Shown: piece after piece, positions 18,600-28,020 of the stretch
Layout: each line of letters starts with the position of its first letter
Position numbering within the stretch: the stretch's first letter is position 1
Assembly: GCA_003427395.1 (NCBI GenBank)
Contig: BFEA01000485.1
Location: forward strand, 1,006,087 to 1,037,159
Direction of reading: 5' to 3'
Length of the DNA: 31,073 nt
From: Chara braunii
Taxonomy: Eukaryota > Streptophyta > Charophyceae > Charales > Characeae
Program-made: the position numbers and the translations under genes
Notes under the pieces: model-generated
Told to the model about the DNA's origin: nothing
The model's database searches: none
Seen by the model: only the letters and a program-made list of their open reading frames with translations

Positions 18600-19902
18600 T
18601 TGTTGGAAGAAGGGGAAGGCAGTGAGGTCAAAGAAGCATTTCGTGGGGAAGAATATGATGAGATCTATAAGAGGATTAGGTTTTGGTTAAATGAGGATCT
18701 GAACGAAGCAGAGATAGAGCCAGAAATAAGAGAAAAGGCAAAAAATTTTGTCATTCGACAGGGGCATCTTTTCAAAAAGTATGACGATGGTATGCCTAAG
18801 ACAATGTTGTGGGGGGGGGCCCAGACAGTTGGATGTGATTGCAGCTTTACATGATGGAGTGGCAGTAGGACATCGATCTGCACGAGTAACATTAAGAAAG
18901 ACTCAACATCTCTATTTTGGGGATGGCGTGGGTAAGATGGTGGCGGAGTTCTGCAACTCATGCATTCCTTGTCAGAAACGTTCGAGTCTCTGATATGTTG
19001 AGTCACTTAATCTACGATATGCGGTTGAGCCAGGTGCGTTTGTGGACCTCGATCTGATCGTTATGCCACCCGGACTTAATGGGTATAGATACATTTTTGA
19101 TGCGAGAGACAATCTTACCGGGTTTGTTGATGGGCGTGCAATCCGTGAGCTAACCGGGAAGATTTTGGCAGAATGTATCGAAGAGTTTTACCTTCGGTAT
19201 CCATTTGTCTCGGAATTTGTGATGGATCGAGGTGGTGAATTTCGGGCAGAAGAGGTTCAGACTTTTATGAAAAGACTGGGAGTGAACTGTAGTTATACTA
19301 CTAAAGCACACCCCCAGGCTAATGCTCCTGTCGAACGTGGACACACCACCTTGACTAATTTGTTAGCTAAATGATGAGCAGGCAAACCGTCAAGATGACC
19401 CGTCTATCTCAGGGCTGCCATATTTGTTGAAAATATAACCGTAAAACGGACTACTGGATATGCTCCTGTTACATTGTGGTTTGGTCGACATGCTACATTT
19501 CCAATTGAGAGTTTCCTGACCACGTGGCAAAAGCAAGATATGAGGTCTATGCTTTCTAAAGAAGAATTGTTGGACCTTAGGGCCAGACAAATAAAGGCTA
19601 CTGAAGAGAGAGTTGTAGAGGTCGTTGCGTCAACTGCGGACAGCAGACGAGCGGACAAAGTTAGATGGGATAAGCAACTCCGGGTTAGGAAGGAACCGTT
19701 GGAAGTTGGTGATGTTGTCCTCCTTTATGACTCTTCTCTTGAAAAGCAGTGGTCGATGAAATTAGACAATCGATGGATGGGGTCATATCGTATTGTTAAG
19801 AAAACGGAGCATGGAGCATATGAGATTGAGGAGATGGATGGAGCACGCGAGCGAAATTGGGTTTCAGGCTCACGCTTGAATAAATTTGTTCATAGGGATT
19901 AA
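18600..19902 (+). pseudogene. Ty3/gypsy integrase
   Basis: The H2C2 zinc-binding domain is HDGVAVGHRS to CNSCIPC. The catalytic core follows with FVDLDLIVMPPG, FVMDRGGEFRAEE and APVERGH, matching a D-D-35-E layout. The C-terminal part has VGDVVLLYDSSLEKQW and RWMGSYRIVKK, a GPY/F-like module; no chromodomain is visible. A run of nine G near 18810 shifts the frame between RNase H and the zinc finger. Stops lie at 18991, 19372-19377 (two TGA) and about 19397 (TGA). Integrase would insert the DNA copy into the genome. Dead copy. Confidence 0.92.
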
Positions 19903-21475
19903 ATAATACCTTACTTTTCTTAACAGACATTGATATCACGAACTAACTTGGTTTTATGCTAGATATTTGTAAAATTTATTTTCCACATGATGAACAGAAA
20001 TATAAGGGCTTGTGATGAATTACTTGTTGACATTATTCTATTCATTATTCTTGGTTCTTGGACGAGATAATTGATGTGAATAATAATTTTTTGTACAAAT
20101 TTCGTAAAAATGATTCTCCAGGTATCCATTTTTCTTTTATTTCTTGTTTTGAATGAGTCTTGTTTATGAAGGATTGGTTTGAATTATTTAAGTAAAGTGG
20201 TGATTTGGGTTGTAAAAAGTCAGACCATGTGACTTGTGAACGATATGTATTCGTCTTTAGGCACATGGTTTAATAAGTATCAGAATTTTATATGAAATAC
20301 CTAGTCTTTATTGTGTCTTGATACTCCTAAAAATTGTGAGCCTTGTAGGTGGTAGTGAGGCTCGTGCCGGAACTTGTTCCTGGTCCATAACGAGATGATG
20401 TCATTTTTCTTGTAAAAGGCAATGACTACACATATCACCGAAAAGGAGGAAAGTATCATAATTTTGTTGAGACTCCGCCTATGGTGGGGAGTGATCGCTG
20501 CTTATCACAAGGGTAGAGTTGGTCGCCTAACTTTGTGCCAAGCGGGGTCAGCGTCTCCTTATGATCCTTGTCTGACCAACTTGGACTGTATGGATGGCAC
20601 CCTGTAGACGTAGGATCAACAAAGCTACGATACCGGAATCGAAGGGAATATGGTGAAGCTCAAATCTAAAGCGGGGCTTGATGTCGGGATGTTATCCTTT
20701 GCAGGGGATTACACCACTCCTTGACGCAGTCACATAAAATTCGGTGATATTAAAACATAAAAATCCTAGGTATTTGTAAAATTGCGCAATCGGGCTGGGT
20801 TATGAAACTCGGGTAGAGGACTTAAATAAATGGTTCTTGTATCAGATGGCTAGTTTAGATTATGCCTGAACGACTTTCATAGGTTGGATTTATGGAAACA
20901 TGTCAGGGGTTATTCCTGGATCATTCTGGGAATTAGTTGAAGGTTAATACGGATCTTCCAGAAGAGATGATGGAAAACCCGTGTCCTCTTTGCTATTACT
21001 TTCCTAGACAACCATAACTGAAGTATAGTAGCAGTATCCTTATGTTACGGGGAGACCCATGTTAAACTCCTGGCTACACAATAATATGTTGAAGTGTTGC
21101 GAATGCATCCCCATGAATGTGAGAGACCCGGGTTGAATTCCCGGCAGTAACCGTTGTTTGCCCAGATGATTAAAATAATGACTTCCAACCGAATGAATTT
21201 TGTTAGCCGGAACTATTAGAATAAAGTCCTTTCAATTTTGGGCTTCCAGGAGCTGAATCTGAGTCTGAGTTTCAAACTTTGGGCTTGCCAGGGGTTTAAT
21301 CTGGTACCCATCCGATGAGTGCTCAATGGTTGATGATTTAGGCTTCGAGGGCATAACTCGCTTAACGGTAAGGAATCCGTTGGAAATATTCTCTGACTTT
21401 ATTGAAGTCGGAATATACTGAAGGAGATTCTCGTTATGTGAACGACGTGGAAGTCGTTAAATGGGGCCCAGGAAT
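19903..21475. other. non-coding sequence downstream of gypsy
   Basis: AT-rich, without supported genes. It may contain the gypsy 3' untranslated region and a decayed 3' LTR, but nothing here matches the 5' LTR candidate. Two hairpins (AACGAC with GTCGTT, GACTT with AAGTC) lie just before the 88-bp repeat at 21476. Confidence 0.5.
21056..21144 (+). repeat. two tRNA T-arm-like units in tandem
   Basis: 21128-21144 is a perfect T-arm shape: CCGGG, loop TTGAATT, CCCGG. An aligned, more degraded version (GACCCATGTTAAACTCCTGG) lies about 70 bases upstream at 21055-21073. No matching D-arm or acceptor stem is convincing, so these are tRNA- or SINE-derived remnants at best. Confidence 0.35.
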
Positions 21476-21563
21476 GCTGTCGGGGCAAAAACCCTGACAA
21501 GGGTATTTGTCGGGGGTTTGAACGTCGAACGACGTCCGACTTTTTCTTGTGGAATTGACAGAC
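21476..21563 (+). repeat. 88-bp dispersed repeat, copy 2
   Basis: Near-identical to 1857-1945. Directly after it comes GACGCCGTAGCT, which resembles the first bases of the gypsy primer-binding site (TGACGCCGTTGCT). That would fit an LTR end at GACA (21560). The flanks of the two copies otherwise differ. Confidence 0.75.
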
Positions 21564-22380
21564 GACGCCGTAGCTCGAAATTCGGTTTATCTTGCACTGC
21601 CAAATTCGGCTCCTCACACAGAAGCTAGCGGGAGGCCACTTTCATCGATGGGATAAGGAACGTCCCGACCAACATGTAAGCCCCTCGACCTCTCAGCTAG
21701 CCTCCCTTCCCGATTGTTGCCTTACTCCAACCACTGAAAACAAAAACGAACCTCCTCCTAGTATACGACTAGGTACCTTGTCCACTTCCCCATGCGCAAC
21801 TTACAACCTCACTACCTCTGATTCGTTTCACCAAATCATAGTCCGCGTTTGCTATCCTACTTGCCGCCTCCTAACATTCCTATTCAACACATTACTTCGT
21901 CCGCTTTCTTATAAGAACCGATGACATCGACTTTCCTCCCCCGCTATCTTAAGCCTTCGGTCTGGACGAAACTTCCTTCTCGACTACTGGGGTATACACC
22001 GTCCTTCTAAAAGTGGGCAGGATCGGGCGCTACGCACAGCACAAGCATCTCAACCCGCCCGTTTTCCAAGTGAGTATTCCCCCCCCCTTTCTCTTTGACT
22101 TACCTCCTTGCTGTTTTAATCCTTCATCCACTGAATGCACTTGGTCAGGAACCCATCCGGGTGCATCCTTCTCTCCCTCTCGCGCAACTTATACTAGTTA
22201 TATAACCAATACATTCACCTTTTATCCATCCTGGACCTACCATCGGCTGCGCACTGCCTGGAAACGCCGATACCCGTCCTTCGTTTTGCCTAACTCTGGG
22301 AAGGGTCGCGTAAACAGGCTATCAGTAGTTGTGCCCGACTAGCCTTTCGTCATGGCTCGGCGCATCTCTTTTTCTATTAA
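21564..22380. other. C-rich unassigned sequence
   Basis: No supported gene. Pyrimidine-rich on +, continuous in character with the left arm to its right, and possibly part of the same minus-strand element. Confidence 0.4.
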
Positions 22381-24275
22381 CCTCCCAAACTACTTACTTA
22401 TCGCCCAAACTAATATCGCCATCGCGCTCACCTCACCCAAAAATCCCAACCTACCACTCTCCTCTGCATGCTTTCATGGAGGATCGCGTGCCATATCGAT
22501 CCTTTATTTCGCCATATGCCGCTAGTCTATTAACTTCACGCACGGCGCGATGCCCTTTTCTTCCATCTCCCACCATAGCCACACACTAACCTTCTTTTCT
22601 AATTCTAAATCCACGATCCTAGCGCTAAATCCGACCTGATCAGGCGACTCGCCTGGGGTCAATACCCCGGGATCGCTTCTTTCCCCGTCCGAAACGACTC
22701 GCGATCGAGTGAACTCGACGTTTTCCACCATCATTCGTCCTCCGAACGCATCCGGCGCGACTTCGCGCCCAGATTCAATCTTCCTTCCTATTGTTCGCTA
22801 TGCTCTGCCCCCCTTGCCTGCCTTAGCGCACGTTGCCCCTTTGGTCCCCTCACCACAAAGGGTCCAATGGACAAAATTGTTCTATTTACCAGTCAGTCGG
22901 TACCTCAGCACAGCGGCCGCGCTCGCTGCTCCATTCCGCCTGCGGAAAGCTCCGAAAAAAACCAGCTACAGGTCGTTTCAATTTAGTTTAATCTTTCGCC
23001 CCTCTACCCCAGTCCGACGTCACTTCTGCATGTTGTCGCCGCAGCCTCGCCGGTCCTACTAGGCTTAGGCGGAGACTACAACCACCTTCAGCCAGTAATC
23101 GCCAAGTTCGTACTTAGACAACTGGCCGTGGAACTGAGGGCGCAGCCTGCTGTAAGGCCTATGTGTGGGCCTTGGTGAACTAGGCCCAGAACGACCCTCG
23201 CCTATACCGACAAAAATTTAATTGAGAACTTTGAGGACTGAAGTGGAACGAGTCCCCTGGACGCGGCCCGACCAAACCAGCGTTGTGCGCTCTTTCACAG
23301 CCTGAGTGCCTTGGGCCGCTTCGGCCAAGCACAGTTCGCCCCTCTTTTGGGCCCCGACGGGCATACTCACACTCAAACCTACCACAACGGACTCGCGGCC
23401 TGCGGACGGTGCACCCACAAAAGGCACCCGCCATTCAGGTTTTTCCCCCTCGTGGGCTAATCTCCTACTGGTCCGCATACACATTGACTTCATCAGTCCA
23501 CGCGTAGAGGATTTTCGCCAGCATCCCAAACACGCGGGAACTCGTAAGTCATCCACGGAAGGTCCGCGCTTAAGGTTCTCAACTGCCGTGACGGCCTCTA
23601 AGAACCGGCGCCGCCTCTGAGTCAAGAAAAGGCCGACACATATAACCAAATAATAAAACATTTAAATTTTTAATCGACGAAATATGACGAACGAGGGAAA
23701 AAGGGGCCGCTAGCACCGTTCTGACGCCGCCGACACCAAAACCAAGGGGGATAATCCCGTCAGTCCCTTTAAGCTACTCTTGATATTCCCACCTCGTCGC
23801 CACTTAACCTCGATCCCTGAATCTTTCTAGTGAAAGTCCTACGTTGTAACCAATAGTGCTAGGCCCAAGGCTGGGTCTAGTTTAGGCGGTCGCTTAAGTA
23901 AACGGTCACTACGTGACGCGCAAACCTACCGAGACATTTTCAAGGTCACGTTGTTGTTGATGTCGTCCTCCATACGTACGCCCAAGTCGCAGCAAGCATA
24001 CCAAATCACGAGACAAAATCTTTTTAATTCTAGCTTAATCATAGATAAACCTCAGCAAGCGACTATGCAGGCTTCACAGTCATCAATAAGAAGAAATATC
24101 ACGCGCGCCTTAAGTCTGCGCACCCACACACTCTCTACTCTAATCAACCATCCAGTCAACGTAAACGGCAAACACTGGCGCGACTCGCGCGGTATACTCA
24201 AACTTTAAACCAGACTTACTTTCTGTCACTTGCAAGACTCAGTGTGGATACCGTTGTAAGGGTATTCGCACCGAC
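22381..24275 (-). mobile_element. left copy of head-to-head repeated element
   Basis: Read on the minus strand from 24275, this arm matches the + strand from 25318. Anchors: 24246-24275 with 25318-25347 (29/30); 24187-24212 with 25381-25406 (25/26); 24123-24153 with 25440-25470 (29/31); 23843-23876 with 25727-25760 (29/34); about 22646-22694 with about 27747-27795; 22381-22450 with about 27949-28020. It therefore represents a diverged copy of one element about 1.9 kb or more long. I find no conserved protein, so the element looks non-coding or too decayed to read. Long LTR and large non-autonomous transposon both remain possible. Confidence 0.75.
24246..24275 (-). repeat. 30-bp inverted end, left
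   Basis: GGATACCGTTGTAAGGGTAT plus ten more bases; the reverse complement of 25318-25347 with one mismatch. It contains a near-palindrome (ATACCCTT.AAGGGTAT). Confidence 0.85.
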
Positions 24276-25317
24276 GCCGTGTTCACGAGAGAACATGTGG
24301 GTGTTGCTCCCGACCTGCAGGTGGGCAATACCAGTTAAGGGGACCATGCCAATATGACCAATCCTTGTGCATCCCCTCAGGTCCCCTCCCCTACAAACAT
24401 CAGCAGACTCTGCTCAATGCTGATCGGGGGATCCAGTGGTCTATCTCTAGGCGGAGGGCGCCAAGCATGCCCAAGAAGGTACATGAGACCAATGGTGATT
24501 GAACCCACGACCTCCTGAATGCCACTTGCGTGCCTTACCAACAGAGTTAGGCCGCTGGATTTTTCTTTTCTTTTTGGCTGCTGCTGCAACTATTTTTCCC
24601 CTTTTTTTTTTTCGTTCTGTCGTTTTCAGCGTCGCTTTCCACTTTTTGGCCGCTGCAGCGGCCGTCGTCCCCCTTTTTTTTTATTTGGTTAGTTCCGGCG
24701 TCCCCGCTGCTTGTTTCTTTTCTTTTTTCGCTTTTCCACTCGCTTCTTTTCTTTTTTCGCTTTCCCGCTCGCTTCTTTTCTTTTTTCGCTTTCCCACTTT
24801 CTTTTTTTTTTTCGTTTTCGTCGCGCTCTCACTTTTTCTGCTTGCGTTCGCGGCAACTTTTTTCGTTTTCGCCGCTATCCCACTTTTCTTGCTCCCGTTA
24901 GCGGCAAAAGGCATCAGGGCGGCGCAGGCAGTCGCAACAGCAACCATCCACACCCACGCCCACGCCCATGCCCATGACCACATTTTCCCTTTTTTTTTTT
25001 TCGTTCCGTCGCTTTCGGCACCGCTTTCCTCTTTTCGGCCGCTGCAGCGGCCGTCGTCCCCCGCCGCAGCAACAACCATCCAGACCCGCGCACCCACGCC
25101 CACGCGCTGGGCCACGCCCACATTTCCCTCTTTTTTTTTTTTGTTCCGTCGCTTTCGGCGCCACTGTCCCCTTTTTGGCTGCCGTCCCCCACCGCAGCAG
25201 CAACCATCTAGACCCATGCACCCACGCCCACGCGGCCACGCCCACATTTCCCCCTCATTTCACCACTATTTTTTTCGTTCCGCCGCTTTCGACGCCGTTT
25301 TTCCCTTTTTGGCCGCT
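24276..25317. repeat. low-complexity spacer between inverted arms
   Basis: From 24590 the spacer is a compound tandem repeat. T-rich blocks followed by CGTTCCGTCGCTTTCGGC-type and GGCCGCTGCAGCGGCC blocks start near 24596, 24985, 25125 and 25250, with a 34-bp TTTTCGCTTTCC sub-repeat at about 24710-24810 and CCCACG repeats at 24950 and 25090. The 16-bp palindrome GGCCGCTGCAGCGGCC occurs twice (about 24650 and 25039). Open frames of up to 298 codons are compositional artefacts. Confidence 0.75.
24488..24560 (-). mobile_element. tRNA-derived SINE head
   Basis: On the minus strand, GGCCTAACTCTGTTGGTAAG matches the pol III A box and D-arm of tRNAs, and about 40 bases later GGTCGTGGGTTCAATCACC matches the T-arm and B box. 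The spacing is that of a tRNA. The unit continues downstream (to about 24276) into unrelated sequence with a hairpin, as a SINE body would. The anticodon arm is too degraded to assign. Confidence 0.65.
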
Positions 25318-25347
25318 GTCGGTGCGAATACCCTTACAAGGGTATCC
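25318..25347 (+). repeat. 30-bp inverted end, right
   Basis: Begins GTCGGTGCGAATACCCTTAC. It is the inverted partner of 24246-24275. Its first half also resembles the start of the 88-bp repeats at 1857 and 21476. Confidence 0.85.
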
Positions 25348-26321
25348 GCCCTGTTTTATGCAAATGGCAGAGAATGGTTTTGGTTTAAAGTTTAAGTATA
25401 CCGCGCTAAGTGCGGCCGCGGTTGTGATTAATATTGGCAGGATGGTTGACTAGAATAGAGAGTGTGTGGGCGCATGGATTTTTGAGGCGTGCGTGATCTT
25501 TTAATAGTTGATGATCAAAGGGTCGGCGCGTTCGCCGGCCAGAATTTTTGTTGCCTCTTGACTAAATAGGGACCAGAGAGATTATGTCTCGTTGACTAAG
25601 GTGCTCACCTGCGACCCGTGCGTACATATGGAGGACGGCATCGGCAATAGGGTGGTCGTTGAGGTGCTTTCAGTCGGCCAGTGCGTTACGCGGGGTCCGG
25701 TTTATTTAGACGTCCGTCGAAGCCAAACCCAGGCTTGGGCTTAGCCCTATAGGTTACGACAGTGGGTTGACAGTACGGAGGTTTGGGGATCGAGGATGAG
25801 CAACGATGACGCGGGAATATATCAGAGTGGTGCGAAGGGACCAAGGAGGTTGAGGGCCCGGAAGGGCTATCCCCCTCGATTTTGTTGGCGGGCACGGCGG
25901 CGGGCCCGATCCACGGGATCCTCCCTCTTCCCGTACTGTTTCTTTATTAACTTTTTTTATATATATCTTTTGTTATTTTTGTTTTAGTTTTTATCTCTTT
26001 ACTCGCGTCCCGCTTCGGGACGCGACACCGGGGTTGATATAGGGTCGCGTGGGGTGTGTTGTATTCGCGGGGTTGCCTGAAGTGCAATTGCAGACTGCGT
26101 TTGTGGCTGCGCAGGAGTTACCTTAACCACGCCCCGTTTGGCTTGGGGCGCGGCACAGCGGGTGGCGCGGGACCCAGGGGCCTAGCTCGGTCTGTACGCT
26201 CGCGGGCTGTTGAAATACAGGCATGTGTCCAAGTCCAGTTGGTGGAGCCCGGGAAGGGAAACCGATATTTATGAATTACCGCAGGGCTATTGTGTAGGGC
26301 CGCAGGGTGCTGTGGGCGGTA

Positions 26322-26413
26322 GTCCTCCGGGACATCCGTTAAAATTGGAACAATACAGAAAAGATTAGCATGGCCCCTGCTCAAGGGTGACGCGCGTAAA
26401 CTTGGGATTGGAC
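26322..26413 (+). ncRNA. U6 snRNA-like copy 1, probably a pseudogene
   Basis: Colinear with U6 over nearly its full length: a 5' stem-loop GTCC-TCCG-GGAC, then ATCCGTTAAAATTGGAAC, then the GATTAGCATGGCCCCTGC core, CAAGGGTGACGCGCG and the 3' tail. U6 pairs with the 5' splice site and with U4/U2 and forms part of the spliceosome's catalytic core. Here ACAGAGA reads ACAGAAA and several internal stem-loop bases are changed. There is no T-run terminator and no clear TATA/USE promoter at the expected distance. A 7-bp hairpin follows at 26414-26433. Most likely a retrocopy or an element-borne relic. Confidence 0.8.
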
Positions 26414-26931
26414 CTGACACTTATCTGTGTCAGATACCGGCTGGGTATAAGGGCGAAGAGACTAATCGATCCGTCCAAGTAGTTTGGCCATAATCAAAGT
26501 TTTCCGCACGATGGCCAGGGCGGACAGCGTTGGGCGCTGTGGGACCATTGCGGCCAGGTGCTACGGCAATTACTGATTGAGACCGGAGGCACCGTGGCGA
26601 GGCTTACGGCGTTGTTGCGTCCTTCGCTCGTGGTAGTTTCTTACTGCAGTTGTGTTTTTCGAGGGATAGTCGATGCACAGGAGTAGTTTTGCGCTCAGTA
26701 GGGCGACCGAGCGCTACAGCGGAGGCAGCAGGTTCGAATGGGACGAGGGGCGATAGGAAGGACAGAGTGACGGGGGTGAGGACAAGAGAAGAATGGATTT
26801 GGCCAGGATCGGGGACCGGGTACATTCGATAGAGGCGCACACCGTGGGGGCCGAGGCCGGTATACAGCCTGACGAGCAGTGCCAAACTTTCCGAATTGCC
26901 CGAGACCGGTCATCCCCGCGGCACAGACATT

Positions 26932-27010
26932 GTCCTTCGGGACATCCGTTAAAATTGGGACGATGCAGAGTAGATTAGCATGGCCTCTTAGCAAGGACGG
27001 CCCATATAAA
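26932..27010 (+). ncRNA. U6 snRNA-like copy 2, truncated pseudogene
   Basis: It has a perfect 5' hairpin GTCC-TTCG-GGAC, then ATCCGTTAAAATTGGGAC, GCAGAGT in place of ACAGAGA, then GATTAGCATGGCC and a degraded internal stem-loop. The 3' third is lost. It shares the CCGTTAAAATTGG variant with copy 1, 610 bases upstream, so both may come from one source. No promoter or terminator is seen. Confidence 0.75.
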
Positions 27011-28020
27011 GGGAAGGGGAGAGGGAGCGTTTTGTTCTTTTTTCTTCTTTTCTCCCGCTTCTCACTCTCATCCGCGGTTCCTACTACCGGTTAGAGGCGG
27101 GCGTAGCAGAAAGGGAGTATCGGGATAACGGGAGAGGAAGGCGCCGTGGGGAGAGGCACGACGCAGCCACTATACGCGAGGTGGGGCAGACCCGCTACGC
27201 TGGTACCACTACGCAAGGAGTACGACCGAGTGCCCATCGGGGAAGGTTGGCACGGGGGTGAAGAAGTATAGGACGAACCTGGTCTGATTTTCGCGCCGGG
27301 TTCATTTGGAAGGAGCAGCGCGGTGCAGGCAGCAGGCGGGCCAGCGGAGCGATGGACAGCGGAGTGACGAACGGGGCGGCGGACTAGCTAATAACCAGCT
27401 CCCTTTGAAGAGTCACTCAGGATAGGGGGAGCTGTTGTTGGACTGTGCGCTGCGACGGGAGAGTCGGGACAGCTACGAAGGAGAGAGGAAAAAGGATTCG
27501 AATGAACCCGGACAGGGGTAGTGCCAGGTGCAGGTGGGTAGCGGAGCTTCGCAGCAGAGAGAGATGTGCAGCGGAGCGGAGTGGGCAGCGCAGAGGCATG
27601 CCCGCGCGATAGCCATAGCGGGAGAAGGGGCTGCAGAGGGGAACGTACCCAGACGCTATTTGCGTCCGGATTCATTCACAAACTGAGACAGGGAGGGAGA
27701 CAGTGATGGCGGGGCAGTGAGTTCGAGTACGTGCAATTGGTGGTGGCTTTCGGCGGGGAAAGAGATGATCCGGGGGTTTTGGCCCCGGGCGAGTTCAGTG
27801 GTGGCGTTAGTTTGAGGACATAGTCAGTAGAGTGGGAGTTAGAGAAAGAATGGGCTGCGCGAAGAGGTGGCGGAGAAGGATATGGTGGGGATAGAAATCG
27901 CTTCTCTCTCCCGTTTCTTAGTGGAATTTAGCGAGAAGAGACTTGAAATGGGAGTTTTTTGGTAAGGCGAATTAGAATATGGAGTTAGTTTTTGCGATAG
28001 GTCAGTAAAAGGAGAGGTTG

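Larger units (their letters stand above)
25318..28020 (+). mobile_element. right copy of head-to-head repeated element
   Basis: Partner of 22381-24275, colinear on the opposite strand. Up to about 25950 the two copies align closely with similar offsets. They then separate and match again near 27750 and 27950. The right copy is about 0.8 kb longer, and the extra length lies between 25980 and 27700, where the two U6-like sequences are. A T-rich tract and a 10-bp hairpin (TCGCGTCCCG, loop CTT, 26003-26025) mark the point where the alignment fades. No protein is recognised. Confidence 0.7.

Noticed and set aside
21478-21560. 3' LTR of the gypsy element
   Set aside because: Its sequence is not found just before the gypsy primer-binding site; the similarity there is limited to TGTC/GACA ends.
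23218-23661. 147-codon minus-strand frame in the left arm
   Set aside because: No recognisable domain, and no matching frame at the corresponding part of the right arm.
24499-25395. 298-codon + frame and overlapping minus frames of up to 188 codons
   Set aside because: They translate T-rich and GC-rich tandem repeats into Phe/Ser-rich or Lys/Gly-rich low-complexity sequence; openness comes from composition.
26118-26994. Two minus-strand frames sharing a CIVPILTDVP segment
   Set aside because: The shared peptide is only the antisense translation of the two U6-like sequences.
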